NCBI GenBank assembly: GCA_944472135.2 | Contig: OX235264.1 | Span: forward strand, 87,306,319 to 87,370,318 | Direction of reading: 5' to 3' | Length of the DNA stretch: 64,000 nucleotides | From: Trichobilharzia regenti | Lineage: Eukaryota; Platyhelminthes; Trematoda; Strigeidida; Schistosomatidae | Shown: positions 22,810 through 34,597 of the stretch, in pieces | Position numbering within the stretch: the first letter of the stretch is position 1 | Layout: each line of letters opens with the position of its first letter | The notes under the pieces: generated by a model | What the model was told of the DNA's origin: nothing | What the model saw: only the letters and a program-made list of their open reading frames with translations | Databases searched by the model: none | Position numbers and translations under genes: made by a program

Positions 22810-23020
22810 TAGTGTAATGTGTCTAGTTTTTTGTTTCGTGCAAACTGAACTCTATCAGTCAAGTTTGCAGTGTGGCCATCTTTCTAGGTAGCTCGGCATC
22901 ACGGTGCACTTTGAATTGTTTATATTAGATGGTCGTAGGCAATTGACAGGAAGCCCTGCAAACATGACTGACAGAATTCGGTCTGCACCAAACAAAGGAT
23001 TAAACACATCACACTAGTTA
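22810..23020. repeat. fold-back repeat with about 70-base arms
   Basis: The left arm (CTAGTGTAATGTGTCTAG, CAAACTGAACTCTATCAG, GTTTGCAG) is the imperfect reverse complement of the right arm (CTGCAAACATGACTGACAG to ACATCACACTAG). The centre contains a piece of type-4 SINE tail. Single arms recur at 39765-39862 and 37135-37185. Confidence 0.7.
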
Positions 23021-23025
23021 TTAGT

Positions 23026-23559
23026 GCCTAACGGAGGTATTTCTCTACATTATTTATATAAATGATGGGATCATAAACGAACTGGAATTCAAGAAATGTC
23101 ATTTTGATGTTCCTTCTTATGACCAGTTCAGTAGCGATTGTCATATTATCACATCACTGTTGTCATAAGGTGAAACAAACGTCAAGAACTCAAACTTAGA
23201 GATTAATTTCTTGAACATTGTTTCAGTAGCAAAACTCCTTGCTTTGTTAGCCAATCACAAACTACATATACAATAGGTACTTACCTCCTATGCAGCTTAC
23301 ATCCTTGCCGTCGCCAATGTCTTTAAAATCACTATAAATTCATATTCACTGCTGAATAACGTGACGGGATTGATCAACTCATGTTTTTTTAATGTATAAA
23401 CCTTTTACTTCTAACTTTGTGGGGTTTATTTTTCTAGTGGTAAGCAGTAGAATTCTTCATACAATTATTTCCCTAGATAAAATTGAACGAAGCAAATAGA
23501 ACATACTCAGTAGGATAAAATAACGTCATTCTATTCGATTAGTGTATTACGTTTTCGCT
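23026..23559. other. no recognisable feature
   Basis: AT-rich spacer; no frame or shared repeat recognised. Confidence 0.35.
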
Positions 23560-24432
23560 GATATATATAATGGACTCAAACAAAAAACTTGGAGGATCTG
23601 GACTTCGCCGATGATATATGTCTGATTTCCCACAAACTGGAAGATATGCAAGTGAAAAGCAACAAGTCGGCAGAAGAAGCATCAAAGATAGGACTACAGG
23701 TGAACATAGAGGAAGCAGAGATGATGAAGATTCCTGGTCAACACCAACAACAATAGACGACAGTCAGCATAAATGGGAGGAACCTGAAAGAAACAGCCTC
23801 CTTCACCTACCTAGGAAGCATCGTTTCAACTACAGGCAGAACTAACGAGGATATCAAAGCCAGAATCGGAAAAGCAAGGCAAGCTTTCATTACGCTCAAG
23901 TCTCTGTGGAGGTCAACAGCACTCAGCATCAAAAATAAGATCCCGATTTTCAACTCCAATGTGAAGTCAGTCAGCGCTACTCACTATACGGATCAGAGAC
24001 TTGGCGCGTCAAAAAGAGCATCTCAAACAAACTTCAGACCTTCATTAACAGTTGTCTTCGCTCAGTACTCAAGATCAGATGACCGGCCAGAAAAGATCAG
24101 CAATAGGGATCTCTGGGAGAGAACCAACACAGCAGGAAGCGATTGTGAAACAAATAGGCAGGATGAAATGCAGATGGATTGGCCATACACTGAGGAAACC
24201 ATCAAGTGACATCACTAAACAAGCCATTGGTCGAGTGGAACCCGAAAGGGAAGCGGCGGGTTGGTCGTCCAAAGATGACTTGGAGGAGGTCATGTGAAGA
24301 GGAAATGAAAGCATGTGGGCAGACTTGGAGCGGGGTGAAAAAGTTGGCAGAAAACAGAAGGCAATGGAGACGCTCAGCTGAAGCCCTATGTTCCTCTAGG
24401 AATTAACGGATATAATAATAATAATAATTCTG
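23560..24432 (+). mobile_element. RTE-A (SR2-like) LINE, 5'-truncated 3' third
   Basis: In two or three + strand frames this encodes the end of an RTE reverse transcriptase. LEDLDFADDICLISHKLEDM holds the ADD box; then come ASFTYLGSIVSTTGRTNEDI, KARIGKARQAFITLKSLW, and the zinc-knuckle-free C terminus with GRMKCRWIGHTLRKPSSDI. It ends AAGCCCTATGTTCCTCTAGG and an (AAT)n tail. Frameshifts make it inactive. RTE-clade LINEs such as SR2 are abundant in schistosomes. Confidence 0.88.
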
Positions 24433-24535
24433 TCGCTTCGTTTCAGCTGCCCAAAACCATATACAATCTAATAATACAAAATATCCCAACAGCGTAGCTA
24501 TTGATCGTAAAGGTGAAGAATATTTTGTTTATTTT

Positions 24536-24716
24536 TGATTTACAGCTTGATTCCACACTGTATTTTTGCTACAAGTATGGAATTTTCAGCATGGATATCG
24601 GTAGCCCAAATTTTGCAGGCCGACCATAGATATCAGGCGTGCGCCGGCGTAGGCTCGAACCCCGGACCATGTGCATGGTCGGCGAGAGTCCTAACCACTG
24701 TGCCACCGACGCACAG
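24536..24716 (-). mobile_element. type-1 SINE
   Basis: The minus-strand tRNA-like head (GTCGGTGGCACAGTGGTTAG, B box GGTTCGAGCC) is the same as in type 2. The body differs: GGTCGGCCTGCAAAATTTGG, CTGAAAATTCCATACTTGTA and GTGTGGAATCAAGCTGTAAA at the 3' end. Confidence 0.85.
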
Positions 24717-25039
24717 TGATTAAGTAGCATCCTGGAAAGGAATAGAAGCCGTTGTTCAGCTCGTTAGTATGTATGTATAGAAATAATTAAGAAATATTCC
24801 AGAACTACGATCACATGTTACAAACTGAATGGAGGTGTGAAATCGACAATACACTTATGTAAGGGTTAGATAATTTATTTGAACAGGGGTTTGGTCAAGA
24901 ATATAGATAAGGGCGGAATTAGAGTGGGAAATCACATTGTCAAAATAAAAAGTAATTAGTGTTCCCAAGTATCCGTAAACACGTCTGCTACATATTTATG
25001 GATAGTTGGGAACATAAGGCTCTTGCTCCTGCTCCTAGG

Positions 25040-26365
25040 CTATGGTGCTGATATGTGAATGACACATTTACCGCGTTGATATCTGAACATATCCCGCAAT
25101 TACTCATACATATAAACTCAGTAATAGAGGAAATCCAATTCACTTCTGAATTAGAAAACGAACAAGGTGAGTTGACAATGCTAGACTGTAGAATAAAACG
25201 AAAACAAGATGGGGGGGGTTAGATACTAGTGTGGTGAGAGCAGGCCGTGAGAAAATATGTACAAGGCTGATTCAACAACCAATCACAGCAGACTTAACGT
25301 GGCAAAATATGATTCGCAGATAGAGAACTCTATTTTTCGAGGAATCCCGAAACAACCAATCAGAAGCCTGCGTTTGTCTACTTGCATAAGCTATAATAAT
25401 GTATGTGAAATATATATAAATACGTGTTGATTTTCATAATAAAACGATCTATTGCCTGGCCCTTGTCTTCTGTTGTTACACTAGCATTGATATAAAGCCG
25501 ACACACACACTCTAATAAATACTTAGACTTTAATTCATCCCATCCAATATCGGTAAAGATAGGTTTAGTTAAATATCTGTATATTCGTGCCAACAGCCTG
25601 CCTAACTAGTAAGCCAGAGGATTTCAGTAATGAAATAAAACAAATAAAGAAAATATTACTAGGGAATAATAACCCACCAGAATTTATTCAGAAATATTTG
25701 AAGAACCCTAGAAAAACTTAGGCTAGCAATAAAAGTGACGTAAATAATGAAAATAATATAGATTTTAAGATGTCTGTAGTACTACCGTATAAAGAAGGGA
25801 CATCCGAGGCCTGGAATTAGGGCGGCATTTAAACCAACCAACCAACTCTCTCAGAGATTAGCTTTGTTGGCTTAAGGACCCAATAGATTCAATTAAGAAA
25901 AATAATATAATTTACCAAATGCCACGTGATGACTGTGTGGTGAGTTATATAGGTCAGACTAGTAGATCGGAGTGAATTAGATTATTGGAACATAGAAATT
26001 TAGCTAGGCCTCGGACAATCCACCCTCCTAATTGCATTCACTTGCATGTAATCACACGATAGGGTGGGACAGGTGAAAGTATTAAAGAGTAATACAGTTA
26101 GGGGGAGAGAGAGGTTATTCACTAGATCTTTGTTTATCGATTCAACACCGCACACGTTCAAACGAAATGACGCAACGTCTACACCGGAGATATGGAGATA
26201 TGGCAAAAAACAGCAAAGAGAAGTTCGACAGACAGAAAGAGAGAAAATATATATGACAAATTGTGAAAACGTGTGACTAAATTGATATCATTATGAGCAA
26301 TAATTTATACTCGAAACTTCATCCAGTTGTTCATAATGTAGCGCTGTGTGATATTTAAAATAAAC
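25040..26365 (+). mobile_element. Penelope-like element, RT end plus GIY-YIG domain, split by LTR-alpha
   Basis: Before the LTR I read YVNDTFTALISEHIPQLL (the YVDD catalytic box with Asp changed to Asn), then LTMLDCRIKRKQDG. After the LTR the frame resumes with THTHSNKYLDFNSSHPIS, then LTSKPEDFSNEIKQIKK, NNNPPEFIQKYLKN, and NNIIYQMPRDDC followed by SYIGQTSR, the GIY-YIG endonuclease signature. The 3' UTR matches the right arm of the 13.0-14.2 kb PLE. Stops, a poly-G slip and the catalytic change show it is dead. Removing the LTR and one copy of its 4-base duplication restores the reading across the insertion point. Confidence 0.88.
25230..25480 (+). mobile_element. LTR-alpha solo LTR, 251 bases
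   Basis: TGTGGTGAGAGC...TGTTGTTACA with a 4-base target duplication CTAG at 25226-25229 and 25481-25484. It is inserted in the coding region of a PLE. CCAATCACAG and CCAATCAGAAG boxes and a TATATATAAATA element suggest the original promoter. It lacks about 54 bases near the 5' end that are present in the 16.3-kb copy. Confidence 0.9.
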
Positions 26366-26890
26366 TTATCAAATATGGCATTTAATTGGTACATTGGTGA
26401 ATAAGGAGGATACATCAGATAATATCATGAATTCATCGTCAGCATTTAAATCTTTCATCCTTTCAACAAATCTAAAGGTATCTTTCACGCTGTGCTTCAC
26501 CATTTCAGTATTTAGAGACTGTAGGAGTTGGACTAACCATTTGGCTATGAGGTGATATGGTGAATTTAACATATCTAATACTGATTAAAGTGGCAAACCA
26601 TTTTTGTGCACTTTTGGCGACCATATAATCTTGGTGTGAACATTCCAGTGGGTTTCAATGATGTTTACTGACCTTGTGAGATAAAGCCTAGGTACCTCAG
26701 TCCTCTCAATGTTTCAGCTAACTGTTTGTATATCTTTTCAATTGGATCCAGAGAAGATGAGATTTCTTGGAATTTTAGACTGTCTCATTAAGTATAGTAT
26801 CCATCTTCTTGAAGTAATCCGTTTTGTTCATGATAACCAATCCTGAACCCTTATCCGGTTTTGTTATTACTATGTTATCCTTAATAAAAG
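26366..26890 (-). mobile_element. Penelope-like RT N-terminal fragment, opposite strand
   Basis: On the minus strand I read NIVITKPDKGSGLVIMNKTD, the KPDKG motif near the start of PLE reverse transcriptases. A decayed RPTG.PRLYG region follows, then LNSPYHLIAKWLVQLLQSLN and ILSDVSSLFTNVPIK. The order is right for a PLE. It abuts tail-first the 3' end of the + strand PLE at 26365. Confidence 0.8.
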
Positions 26891-27914
26891 AGATTATTTA
26901 AAAAATTATTTTATTAGTCTTACTGTTTTGTGCAGCTGATGAAAATCCGATGAAATAAAATGAATTCATATTATCCCGCCAAAGGTGTTCTTATCACATC
27001 GGTCAGATTTGACGAGGGAATTAATTGTATGAATTATCTTACTATTTTCACTGAAAGATTTGATTTTTCTTCATTGTTAATTGACTGTGGTTATCGCTAA
27101 TTTGAGATTCTTTTTTATTTTTATTAGAATCAGGATGAGTATCAAAGAACATGTCAAATGAGCTGCAAACCCCAACTGCCAACGAATTTCATAAAGTGGT
27201 CCTCAGAAGCTAGTAGTTTCTAAAATTTATTAAAGGAAACATAAAGCCGTACAGAACAACCTCCTACTGAATACTTACTCCATAGGAAATACCGCAGAAG
27301 AAGAATCTAATAATTGACTTTGCATAACAGTCGGAATGGTTTTCTTTCTGTTTGACTCTCGTGCCAGTGTAACGGCAGAACACACTGGTATTCGGTAGCA
27401 GAATGATTTACTTAGCAAAATACTGAGAATTTTTACTGGAATTTCCATTTGCAAATGTTGTTCACATTCAGCTTCTTTTTCTGCTTTCTATGTTGTTTTA
27501 CAGCGATCTTTCTTGGCCACTTCATCTGTCTCCCCGTTAGTCAAGATTCTTGCAGAAGACATCACGCATGCCACACCAGCTTTTGTAATCGACTATTAAT
27601 TTAAGCTCGTGTAAACGACAAACTACCACTTTGTACCACAACTATGCGTCTACCAGTTTATTTGCTCTTGTGAAGTTGTTTACACACATTCATAGAGCGT
27701 AAGCTTTCTACACTTATTTCCTAGGATTATCCTATCTGATCGTCTAGAGGATGATACACGTCAATGAATTATTCAGCTCTTGAAAGCTTGGTTGCTTCTG
27801 GTCATACAAAATTATTGGAATCATACTTTAATATTTTCCAGTAGTCTAATAGGAATGACTTGAAAGACATAGGCATTCACCATTTATGCTCAGGAAAAGT
27901 GTTTTGGTTACAGG
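26891..27914. other. no recognisable feature
   Basis: May contain the decayed N-terminal part of the PLE just before it (minus strand), but I see no motif I would defend. Confidence 0.3.
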
Positions 27915-28300
27915 ATTTTATCATGAGCTGACATTGGTTAGAGAACCGTTGGAAAACCACCACTAGAGTACTGGGCAGCTGTTTCTTCCTAGTTAGGAGC
28001 CCTTCGTCAGTATGCACTCACCAACAGGGGTTCGAACCCGGAACCTTCTGGTTACAAGGCTAGCTGGCCACTGGGACCCGATCCACTGGCCAGTTCATAA
28101 ATTCCAACTTCTGCCAATTCATGCATGACATAGTGCGACCACTAGCTAATGTTATCGGCGAGTATATGTCCTCACTCCCGACCTGCTGTACCCTACTGTT
28201 CAGGACTTCCCGCTAAAACCCCAGGTAACTACCTACCTGAATAGGGCCAGTTGCTAGTAAGCATCTCACTGATATTCAAGTATTGGTTCGTATGGATTCG
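27915..28300 (-). mobile_element. type-3 SINE with hammerhead-like fold
   Basis: The tRNA-like segment on the minus strand (B box GGTTCGAACCC) is followed by a hammerhead-like fold at 28013-27968 and the CATGATAAAATCCTG tail. The upstream part matches 63.2-63.4 kb. In the fold, the GAAA strand and stem III (ACA-GC-TGC) are partly decayed. Confidence 0.75.
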
Positions 28301-29117
28301 ATTATTTGTTGTTTTTTTTGTCTTTAACCCAATATCCCTAATCCCAAAATATTAATCAAGAGTATACAACCGATCCCCTATTTTTCTTTCTTGAGATCCT
28401 CAAGAGTCTTGATATGTCTCTCACCAATAAAATCATTATTTTCAATTTCATATGAGTCTACTGAGGTTTCCATTCTTCTTTCTCTGTCTACATATGTAGA
28501 TTCCTAACTTTTCATTTTGAATTATGCTGGCATATTCTGTAAACTGAAATGATTATCTTTTTCGATGTCATGTTTTCCTTACTTCCAACCTTCCATCTCT
28601 AGAAAGAAGCTATTAATTCACCCTTTGGTCTATAGTAATGGTCTTAATTTTGCCTATCAGCTACTTGTAAACTTGTTCTCTTCATGCCACAACAGACATC
28701 AATGAAAACGGTTTATTTAATTCTCTTTTGTTAAAACAGATTTTCTAGTAGGTATTTTGCAATAAATCAGACTCCCTTTGCAATTTAAAAAAAATAACAA
28801 AAGTCAGTTAAACCAATCAGTAAATACAATCCAAAGACAATCTTCAGTAAGAATCAATCACAGTTAAGATCATCAGGAAAAATGGTTGTCGTATGCACGG
28901 AAAATCTCAACAAGTCATTTAATTCGGAAGTTACTAATTAAAGGTGTTATTCAAAACGATAAAGGAAGCTTTGCAAATAAAACATCCAGCTCAGAGAACA
29001 CAATAAAACTAATATCTGACTATATATTCACAAATCCTAAATTAATCGGAAAATAATAAAAGTGTTATGTTGCTGCTGCTGAGTGGTTAATAGTAGTTTT
29101 CCCCGTCGCCAAATTAT
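28301..29117. other. mostly unrecognised; PLE terminal fragment at 28963-29005
   Basis: GGAAGCTTTGC and CCAGCTCAGAGAACACA near 29.0 kb match the PLE terminus seen at 7.88, 15.27 and 16.06 kb. The rest is AT-rich with nothing recognised. Confidence 0.4.
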
Positions 29118-29597
29118 TGTTATGTACTGGTCGAGAATTTAATAGTCCTGACGAAAGAAAGACGGAAATCAGAAGACCACTAGGTTTGCGATGATACTTC
29201 TATTTTCCAAACACAAGGAGAATCAATAAGTGGTATCACACCAAAAAGTAAGTAGTCACACAAGATTGTGTGAGCGAAATATGTATGAATGTCCAGACAA
29301 GTGTGTGAATAAATCAATGGACAGTCTTAACATGAATGGCTAATTATAATGAAGTATCGATCCATATATACATAGCAAAATATAGCAGACATGTCAACAA
29401 TCACACATATAATATGGATATCTGTCACCAAGCAACGGACTGTCAAAAAACACTCATATTATATATAATATAAGGGGAATATACATTGTTAAAGGAGACA
29501 GGTTCATCAAAGTGAAATGGTCACAGACTAAGCAAGCAAACAGAAAGAGAGATCACCATATATATATATATATATATATATATATGGATACATATCA
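29118..29597 (+). mobile_element. LTR-beta copy, 480 bases, no matching flanks
   Basis: Starts TGTTATGTACTGGTCGAG and ends GATACATATCA like the other LTR-beta copies. It is longer through extra sequence and a (TA)n run at about 29562-29585. Flanks ATTAT and AAAAG do not match, so it may be rearranged. Confidence 0.75.
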
Positions 29598-30263
29598 AAA
29601 AGATCTAGTGAGTAAATTAACTTGCTGAAAGACACTGAATTGCTCTTCAAAAATGACCTTTAAATAATTTGTTAATTAGATGATTTTAAATACACTCTGC
29701 TGAAATGGCTTTATGACTCATTGTAGGAAGAGGGCTTTGAGATATCTGTAAATTTATGACATTTTGGATTATTTTTGTATCCTTACTGAGCAACCGGAAA
29801 TATTGTCAATGTAGCCTTTTGAACCAAATCCTTTTAAAGCATTCTAGAATCCACTTCACCACGTAGGAAGTATGCATGATCTTCTGAAAACAGTCATATA
29901 ACGAGGTTTACAGATATAATGAATACGGTTAGTAACTTTTCTTTATTTTGAATAACTTCAAGACGGTTGATAAATTTGTTAACTACCTGTCTAAAATACA
30001 TACACTGGTTTGAATGTACTGACTTGTATATTCTTCAATAAATTTCACACTACTGTCTTTGAATTAAGTAATATCAATAAAATTGTAAACTTTCTTTAGA
30101 TTTGTGAAATCCATTCCGTTGCAGTTATTATCACTGGTAATTTTTATGTAAATGGAAAAGGCACGAGTCAATCAAATTTACAACATCAGGGACGAAATTC
30201 TACTGTTTACTTTCGATTTATCTTCGAATTTCAATGAGAAAGTGTGTTGGTATGATTATGATT
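29598..30263. other. no recognisable feature
   Basis: AT-rich; no coding frame of note. A decayed PLE is possible but not shown by any motif I trust. Confidence 0.3.
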
Positions 30264-31655
30264 GACTGACTGACTAACTGGTTTCAACATAGAACTTTGC
30301 ACAAATGTGCAGTAGTTCAAGTTGCCACACTCTCTCCTTTTAGCATACAAAGCAAAAAAAGAGAGAAAAGGGAATTTCGGAGAATAGATAATAAGGAGAA
30401 GTGTGAGAGAAAAAGAATATTAATAATACGGAAGAACAATGGAGTTTTATTGGATATCCTAAATCAAAAAGAGTGAATGTACCTCCACCATCCATTGGGA
30501 TCGATTTTGAGCCATATCATCAACTGTCTCCAAGCGTTGGTTTTCACCATCCTGAGGACCCCAACTTGGGAGTTTACGCCTCCCGATGTGGCTGGCTTAA
30601 ACTAGCTGTTATGGATTTCATTGACTGACGAAGCCATGTTTTGGTTTGACCACCACTGGCTCTTTCCCAACCTGACCCTATGACAGCTAATATCGCCAAT
30701 TTTCGAGGAAAGCGATGGCTAGGCATGCGTAGCACATGTCTTAACCATCTCAATTAATTTAACTTTACAGTCTTGTCTATCGAAATCCCCTCCTCACCTA
30801 GCAATTGATGTCTAACCTCAATACTGCTCAACTTACTTTACCACTTAACACGGGAGATAGAACTCAGACATTTATGATCAAAGACAGCTAGCCAAGCTTT
30901 TCATGTGTTCCACTTCCAATGGCCAGGTATCACAGCCATAAAGGAGGACAGAGTGAATTGCTGAGTAGTACACATGCCCTTCGGTCGACATCCAGCCGGA
31001 TATCACGTCTATGCCAGAGACGGCGTAAACTGGCAACCTATGGACCTGGCTGATGCAACTTTCCAAATAGGTGAAGTGGTTAACACGCTTCACCGATTCA
31101 TTCCACATTTCTAACCTAAGAATCGATATATTCCAGTCGTGTAGTATCATCTTACATTTGACAGGAGTGAATCTCATGCCAAACATTTTAAGATTGCTGC
31201 TCAAGGTGTTCAGAAGACTATGCTGCATTTTGTCAGCGTCCTTGCCTAGAAGGACTATATCATCCATATGTTCTAAGTCAACGAGATTATTCCCTGACAA
31301 CAGGTCGATTCCTGAGTCGCTGAAGTTAATTAGAATTAAGTCCATTAATACATCTATGTTGAAATTAAACAGAAATGGCGACAGTGGGCATCGATAAAGG
31401 ACACCACTGGTTGTCACAGCTTCCGTTGACAACTCTCCATAGGCTCTTACCTGACTGCATTAGTTTAAGCAGAGTGCCTTGATTGTTGCGATGTATTTTC
31501 TAGGCATTCCCTTGATGACCAAACAACGCCACAGTACCTCTCCATCAACAGAATCAAATGCCACTTTCAGGTCAAGAAATATGACGATTACTGGAAGCTG
31601 GTAAGTGTGACTATGTTCGAGAATCTGTTGAAAGATGAAGATATTATCAAAACAC
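30264..31655 (-). mobile_element. RTE-B LINE, 5'-truncated copy
   Basis: Minus-strand frames give VIVIFLDLKVAFDSVDGEVL (RT motif A), PLSPFLFNFNIDVLMD, then HMDDIVLLGKDAD, where the YADD box has become HMDD. A diverged C terminus and the 3' UTR ending GACTGACTGACTAACTGG follow. Truncation is near the RQILEHSHTY block at 31650. It is inactive. Confidence 0.88.
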
Positions 31656-32366
31656 AATATGTTTATACAATATGTTCATAATCTGTGTGAATTTTAATCG
31701 GTGTACAGTTATTGTCATATAATTCCAGTTAAGTGAAACTACATATATTCCACCACAATCTTTTGGCTGTGAAGAAAACTTTCTGAGAATTTTGACGTTA
31801 TACAGTGCAAAAGTCCCTAAACATTGGAAAATGGTAATAAGCCTGTGACTGTAATATGATAATAGTATTATGTATAAGAGGATGATGTGTCTGATAAAAG
31901 TTACTGATAGTTATCAGGAAGTGTAATAATTAGGTATAGGTCTTTGTGCTTGTACTAAACATATTGTGTTGACTAAAGGACCCCTCGCTATCATAGCGTA
32001 TAACTCTCTTGTTTAATAGAGCCTAAGACATAATAGATGCTTCTGTTACGAATAGGGTAGTATATGTTAGTTCTGAATCTCAGCTAGTACATACAGGGCT
32101 CAAGTTTCGTCCCACCTACTTTAGTTTTTATAAAATAAGTATGGCCTGATACATGAAAATTCCGTCCCGGATAAATGAATTCAAAATGAACTCTACCTTC
32201 TTTCCGAGGGGTTACCTCTTTTTGAAGCTCAGATGTAATAAAGCATCCTGGGTTATTGATACTGATAAACAGAAATTCCAGAAAATCTGAAGAGAACTGA
32301 CGTGGTGAAAAGTACTAAAATCCAAAAGGGAAGGAAATAACTGAAAAAAGTGAGTGTCAAGTGGTA
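31656..32366. other. no recognisable feature
   Basis: AT-rich, no coding frame or known repeat. Confidence 0.35.
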
Positions 32367-32379
32367 GCGAAACTTATAA

Positions 32380-32613
32380 ATAATAATAATTTTTCCTTCA
32401 CGTTCCCAGTGGAACATAGGGCTTCAAGCTGGAGGCTTGCAGTTTCTGTAGCAGTGTTTATTTTTACAGGATGGGGTTGCTAGCCTCATGCCCAACCTTT
32501 CCTCTTTACCAGCTTTATTTCTGGTTTAGCGAGGTAAAGGAGTGCGTCGGCCGGGGTTCGAACCCCGGACCATGTGCGTTGTCGGCGAGCGTCCTAACTG
32601 CTATGCCACCGAC
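32380..32613 (-). mobile_element. type-2 SINE with 13-base target duplication
   Basis: The minus-strand unit has head GTCGGTGGCATAGCAGTTAG, B box GGTTCGAACCC, body CCTTTACCTCGCTAAACC and tail GTTCCACTGGGAACGTGAAG. GCGAAACTTATAA at 32367-32379 and 32614-32626 is a perfect 13-base duplication. Confidence 0.92.
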
Positions 32614-32626
32614 GCGAAACTTATAA

Positions 32627-34597
32627 GTAAGTTAAAAGTCATGTACAGTTTGGAATATTGACATATTGCTTCGTTTGTTTTATCCACATATATGCTAATA
32701 ACCAGTGAAGGAAAAACTTATTAAAATTTCAAGTTTATTTAAGAAATCAAGATCTTTAGAACATCAAACTGCTCGCCACACGACACTGAATTCCAAGATG
32801 TTGACTACTAGTTTCCTACATTTGGATCCCACGGTTTTTTAACAAGGGAAAACCACATTGTGAATTAGTAGTTTGTGAATTGTAAATTCAGCTACATTTT
32901 ACATTAAAACAAATTAGGTTTATTTAGTGGTTCCTTAGCTCAGTCCTCCTAATCTGAAAATATACCTTTGTAGTATTTATCCTTGCTGCTGTGATGTACA
33001 TTCAAGGCTTCACATCCGTCTCCCCCCCTATTCACTTATTTGTTTTGGTAATCGTTCTAACGTTTACCTGTTTCACCTGTTAATGAATTCTGAATAAAAG
33101 TTAAAACCCTTCCTTTTAGGTTATCTTCTGATCGCATTTTTTCTGATATTATCCGTTTTTTAAATAGCATAGGAAGTCAGTGATGTAAAGGCTTAAAGAT
33201 TACGGCTCTATTACTGCCAAATGACAAATGGTTAAGTTGTTTCCAGGCTATAGCATCACCTGATCCATGTGCTTCGACTTTAAGCCAGCTGAATCACACG
33301 GCTAGTAAGGACTAGTGAAAGAAGTGCTATCTAGTGTGAACTCCATTTCCTGTCAAAGTTATCACGACCTAATATGATAAGTATCACTCTTGGTTTCTTC
33401 TAAATTTGACTCATTCAGCAGTCTAATCCTTCAGTTACAGATAAGTAACTACACTAATCAATATTCAACCTTAAATTGTATGATAAACAGACTTGGAAAT
33501 TTTTCCTTTAAAAAAATTAATCTCTTCTGCAAAGAAATTATTTGTTTATCACTTGTTTAATTATCTGACAATTAGTTTTAAATACATGAACTTACCAACA
33601 CCATTTGGCGCCAAAACTCATTTCCTAATTTTTTTCAAAAAGAAAGTAAAACAAAACAAAACATCATCCTAATAACTTGAATCATTTGATGGATAACCTT
33701 GTATATTTATGCTATTTTTCGTTGCTAGTATATTTCAGCGTTTTTTCCCGTCCACAGGGAATGTCATATATTTAAAGTTTAGGAGGAATGATGACGGCAT
33801 AAAGCACTTAGATGATTTTTCTCTGGTTATTTATCAGTATATGTACATATGAAATTAAGGCAGTTGTAACGGTATAAGATAAGGGACTTAGTAAGCGGAT
33901 ATTTAAGGTTGTATCATTAGCTTTCTCTGACTTTCAATCTATCTCTGTGCTATTGAATATTTTTATACCGATGAACGTCCGTCTATATACTACTGACAAA
34001 TCTTATAAGTAGCACACACCACACAATTTTTCTTAAATGTTTATGGGTTTTAAAATTTTTAGAGACTGCTTCATACTTTCAATTCAAATAATTTTATTTA
34101 ATATAAGGCAGTCTATGAAATAAACACTGTGAATAAAATGAAATTGCATTGAATTCAGCATACTATCTGAAAAAAGATATTGATGAAGGCTAGGAAGAAA
34201 TATCTGAAATATAATCATGATAAGCACATTTTAAGTAAGCTCCCATATCTTACCAAGCCTTATTTTTACCTCCATGGAAAATATGAACCACCATCTCATT
34301 CGTTTTTGTGTCATCGCTTGCTTTTTTGTTTTTCCCACATTTTCTGTGGCCTGATCCATTATTGGTTAGTAGGCTCTCTGAACACATCAGTGATTGAATT
34401 GTTGAACAAGGTCACCATTTAGTCTTACACTATGACTATAAAACGTAAAAGCTTATTATATAAAAATACATTAATATTTTATTATGTGTTTTTATAGTAT
34501 CACCTATCATTTCGTAAGCAAAGAATTTATGTCCATGGATGATGTTCTGAAACCCTATGAACTTCGGCGTCTAAATCATATTTTACTTTATATATAG
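32627..34597. other. no confident feature
   Basis: Long AT-rich stretch. A copy of the TGTAACGGTATAAGATAAG repeat starts at about 33866 and its ACTACTGACAAATCTTATAAG block lies near 34000; both also occur in the 58.6-59.15 kb repeat. No gene is supported. Confidence 0.35.

Noticed and set aside
29113..29602. Intact solo LTR-beta with target duplication
   Set aside because: Family membership is clear but ATTAT and AAAAG flanks do not match, so intact insertion boundaries are not claimed.
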